A DNA stretch of 58,541 bases from the NCBI RefSeq assembly GCF_000002865.3, contig NW_001865055.1:712136-770676 (forward strand), written 5' to 3'. Position 1 is the stretch's first letter. Each line of letters opens with the position of its first letter. The position numbers were made by a program, and so were the translations under genes. Shown piece after piece: positions 55,616 through 58,541 of this stretch. Source of the DNA: Monosiga brevicollis MX1. Taxonomy: Eukaryota > Opisthokonta > Choanoflagellata > Craspedida > Salpingoecidae. Under the pieces are notes generated by a model. That model was not told where the DNA came from. It did no database searches and saw nothing but the letters and a program-made list of their open reading frames with translations.

Positions 55616-58541
55616 TTAGGCCTCAGACGACGTAGTGAGAACGGCTGCTACCTGCGAGCGCGCAAGCTCGGCCACCGCGTGCGCTTCTCCTCGCGATTCA
55701 AGATAGACCCGGCATGTGGAGATGGCCCCAGCGATATCACGCTGCTTTTCCTTCAGGCACGTTCGCAGCGCTGTACAGGCCTCCCAAATGCGCGGGTCAA
55801 CTGGCACTGAAGCTGGAGCGCTCATGGGGGCGTGATCTGGAGCTGGAGCCAGGCTTTTGGTCACCGGAGGGGCCTCACGAATCTTTTGGGCGGGGACAGA
55901 AGTGCTTGGGGCTTGAGGTCGAGGTTGAGGCTGAAGCTCGCGCTTGAGCTCAGTTTGCTTGGCAATAGCTGGCACCGGGGGCGACGGCGGCTGGGCAGCC
56001 AGGGTAGGAATTGGTGGAGACCAAGGCCGAGGGGGCGAAGCCTGGGTGAGGACAACATCTGCCTCATCATCGTCGAGCCTGCTCAGCTCGGCTCCCGAGC
56101 CAACGGTGGTGGGAGGAGATGGTCCTCGCTCTTGGGCCACCAGGGTGTGGTTGGCGCGGCGGGCATGGCGGCGGGAGTGTGGAGGTGTGGCTGGAGGTTG
56201 CGGCTGAGGAAAGGCTTCAGTCGGCTGCTGAGACGAAGGCCGCGACGCTTGACGACGGCGCTGCTCCTCGGCCTCACGTTCAGCCTGTTGGTGACGCTGC
56301 ACCTCGGCCTCGAGTTCCGCTTGCTGACGGCGTTGTTCCTCAGCCTCACGTTCAGCCTGCGCTTGTGCTTGGCGGAGGCGACGCGCTTCCTCGCGTTCTT
56401 CGTCAGCGCGTCTCCGCGATTCAGCGATGGCAGCTTCCATGGCCCGGGCCTGTTCCTCCTTGGCCCGCTCCTTGTCAGCGGCTGCGCGCTGCTCGGCTTC
56501 GTACCGTTGCTGCAGAGCAGCTTGTTCCCGAGCCAGTCGCTCGTTTTCCTCGCGCTCAAGGCGAGCGGCATTTTCACGCTCTTGTCGCTTGGCTTCCTCT
56601 TTGGCTTCAATTTGGCGCCGGATATCAGCTTGATGCTGCATCAGAGCCTGTTTGCGTCGCTCCTGCTCAAATTGTTTGGCATCTTGGTCGGCATTGGCGG
56701 CCATGGACATCATTCCAGCCTTGCTAAGTGCGGCAATATCCACATGTGCCGGGCCACCCACCGCGCCGCGGGATCCGTGACGGGTGAGGGCTGGGGGTCC
56801 AGCCGCGGGGCCATGCGACTGGTAGTGCTGATGCGTCCCGTGTGAGGGCGGGCTTTGGGGCTGTGGCGGGTGCGAGGAGCTCGCATATGGGTTGTGTTGA
56901 TGGGCGGGGTTGTCGAAGGGATGAGAAGCCTGAGGGTAGCCTTGAGGACCCGACTGCTGGTGATAGGCGGGTGCATGCGCGCCGTTCATGGCGTGCACGC
57001 TGCCGTGGTCATCGGGCATGGAGATGGATCGGCGACTGGGGATGGCACCCCAGGCCTCGTCGAGCGGGTTGCCACCGCGTTGAAAGTGGCCGGATCGTTG
57101 CAAATCCGACCGTTCCTGTTCCAGTTTTCGCTGCTTGTCAGCAATTTGCTGGGCGAGATCGGCACGAAGCTGCTCTTGCTTGGCTCGGCGGGCTTGTTGG
57201 GCATCGCTATCGACCACTGTTATGCGTTGTTGGGGAGCATGGGCTGCTGGTGGGGCGCCATGTCGGCGAATGGGGCTGGTGGCATCGGCCGCCGGAACGT
57301 TGGCATCGCGCAGCCAAGGGGGAAGGTGACTTTCGGATAGGCCCTGCTGCGGGGGATGGGCGTGGGAGGTTGCAATGGAAGGTAGAGGCACGCGCTCCTC
57401 GGAGCGCATGGACATGGCGGATTGGGGGCGAGAGCCAGTGTGGTGCACACTGCCAACGTGATGGGGTGGGCGGGTTCGAGCAGCGGGGGAGGGGTATTGC
57501 TGCACGTGGCGTGGGGGAGGTGATCCATAGGATGCGCCCATGGGTCCGCTGGTGTCGGGGCGAAACGGGGCCTGCGGTGCCTGGGCATGACTCGTGGCAT
57601 AGGGCAGATCTGATGGGGGCCCGTGGTCCTGCTGAGCCATGAGTGCTGCATATTGGGCACGAAGGGCTTCTATTTGTTGCTGCCGGGCCTGTTGGGCGTG
57701 AATTATTTCGGCGTCAAGACCGGGGGGTGCGCTGCCATCCGTGTATGGTAGTTGCGCCTCCTCTTGGGCACGGGGATCGGCATGACGCGGCAGGGGGCGG
57801 GCGCGTCGGTCCTCTGACACCTGGATTGAAATTAAGAGGGAATAGGGAAGAAGGGAGGAGGCAACGGACAAAGCGGAGGGAGAAGGGAAGCCCAGAAAAA
57901 GGAATGAGCTGGGCACAATCCTGGTTTGTCCAAGTGCAGGCGAACGTCGAGGCAACGGAGGGCGGGCCAACAACCCGATCAAGAAAAAGGAACAGGCAGA
58001 GAGGGAGAAAAGGGGCAATAAGCTTTGGCTGGGAGATGGCGAACCTGTTGCAAAAGACCGGAGAGGACATTGGGGCCATCGGTCTGGGACGGCGAAGCAC
58101 GGGCGGGGGTGGGGCCCGACTTGTGCGCCGGTGCAGGGTCTTGGCCATGGCTGGGTGGGATGCAGAGGAATGCGCGTTAGGATTCGTCTTTTAGGGCGGG
58201 GGCCAGCCAGCACGGGGGTGAGGGATAGGAGCCGGGTCGAAGCAGGTTGGCGAACCGGGATTGTTGAGCAGCTTGTCGCTGGCGTTGAGCGGGGCGCGAC
58301 TTTGTGCTAGCTTTTGTGTTTCTAAAGGGGAGCCAAGGTCGGGGTGCGAGAGAGTCAAGGGGTGAGGCGGGGGGACAATCAAGCAGGTGCATTTCAAAAC
58401 GGAGAGGGGAGGCAAGCCTACTTGGCTCCCGTCAGGGCAAGGACGGACTGCGAAGTATTGTTGGCACGCCTCCGATTGCGCCTGGTGGGAACGAGTCAGA
58501 GAAGGAGGGAGGGAGGGTGAGGTGCGGAGAGAGAAGCCACG
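55616..58541 (-). CDS. Coiled-coil protein, CSPP1/CCDC66-like (5' end beyond the window)
   Basis: The main exon is 57820-55616 (734 residues to the stop). Three upstream exons can be joined in phase: 58150-58045, 58321-58256 and 58481-58422, the last preceded by an acceptor, so the start lies outside the window. Total visible about 811 residues. The protein is low-complexity and disordered (Pro/Gln/His-rich), with coiled coils: IIHAQQARQQQIEALRAQYA, EQLRADLAQQIADKQRKLEQ, and a long charged helix from DAKQFEQERRKQALMQHQ through EAKEEAKRQERENAARLE to AQAEREAEEQRRQQ. The QQIxxKxRKLEQE and RRQIEAKEEAKRQE heptads resemble CSPP1 and CCDC66 of centrosomes and cilia, but such helices arise convergently, so the assignment is tentative. 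The apparent 130-residue N-terminal extension in the unspliced frame is intron. Confidence 0.7.

Noticed and set aside
57821-58213. Hydrophobic N-terminal extension (SLLPLFSLSACSFFLIGLL) of the coiled-coil protein
   Set aside because: It is bounded by a GTTCGC donor and a clean CAATCCAG acceptor, and in-phase upstream exons replace it; it is most likely intron.

Overview
This is a eukaryotic nuclear window, most likely from a choanoflagellate and probably Monosiga or a close relative (inference). The case rests on three things. The housekeeping genes are cut by many short GT-AG introns of about 80-300 bases (SMC1 alone needs 25 exons). The gene set mixes animal-type genes (KIF12-like kinesin, TPP1-like sedolisin, MDM1-like Mn-motif protein, chondroitin-synthase-like GT31 enzyme, AMPK-gamma-like protein) with an Hsp78/ClpB disaggregase that animals lost and choanoflagellates kept. 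Simple (TG)n and (CT)n repeats are everywhere. I rebuilt exons by eye, requiring GT-AG borders, phase continuity and family similarity; no search was run.

Layout. 1-5860: gene-poor and microsatellite-rich, no firm gene. 5861-8977 (+): mitochondrial Hsp78-like AAA+ disaggregase, 6 exons. 10267-12474 (+): PPM1G-like PP2C phosphatase, 9 exons. 13468-16815 (-): Mn-motif (MDM1-like) protein, 4 exons. 17545-18561 (+): secreted cysteine-rich protein, no introns. 19213-28731 (-): array of intronless secreted VCBS/FG-GAP beta-propeller genes: A (one frameshift), B (intact), a copy whose coding body is deleted plus a 3' stub, C (intact), and D (a pseudogene expanded from 7 to 10 blades). 30102-33444 (+): KIF12-like kinesin, 10 exons, convergent with 33852-36708 (-): TPP1-like sedolisin, 13 exons. 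37925-39256 (+): fifth propeller gene, E, inverted relative to the array. 39972-41645 (-): four-CBS AMPK-gamma-like protein, 7 exons. 42908-49609 (+): cohesin SMC1, 25 exons. 52412-54705 (+): chondroitin-synthase-like GT31 glycosyltransferase with an unfamiliar C-terminal domain, 4 exons. 55616 to the window end (-): coiled-coil, possibly centrosomal protein, 5' end outside the window.

The most unusual part is the propeller family. Each intact member has a signal peptide, a conserved roughly 45-residue N-terminal segment and exactly seven 50-residue (150-bp) blades with DxDGDGD calcium-loop motifs. The genes lack introns in an intron-dense neighbourhood, share long flanks, carry (TG)n arrays upstream of several members, and several carry a paired upstream motif (ACGAATGCAGTGA, twice about 26 bp apart). 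The array shows duplication, body excision, internal blade expansion and frameshift decay side by side. Three other genes (Mn-motif protein, KIF12-like kinesin, CSPP1/CCDC66-like coiled coil) may all act on microtubules, centrioles or cilia, but nothing shows that they are co-regulated.
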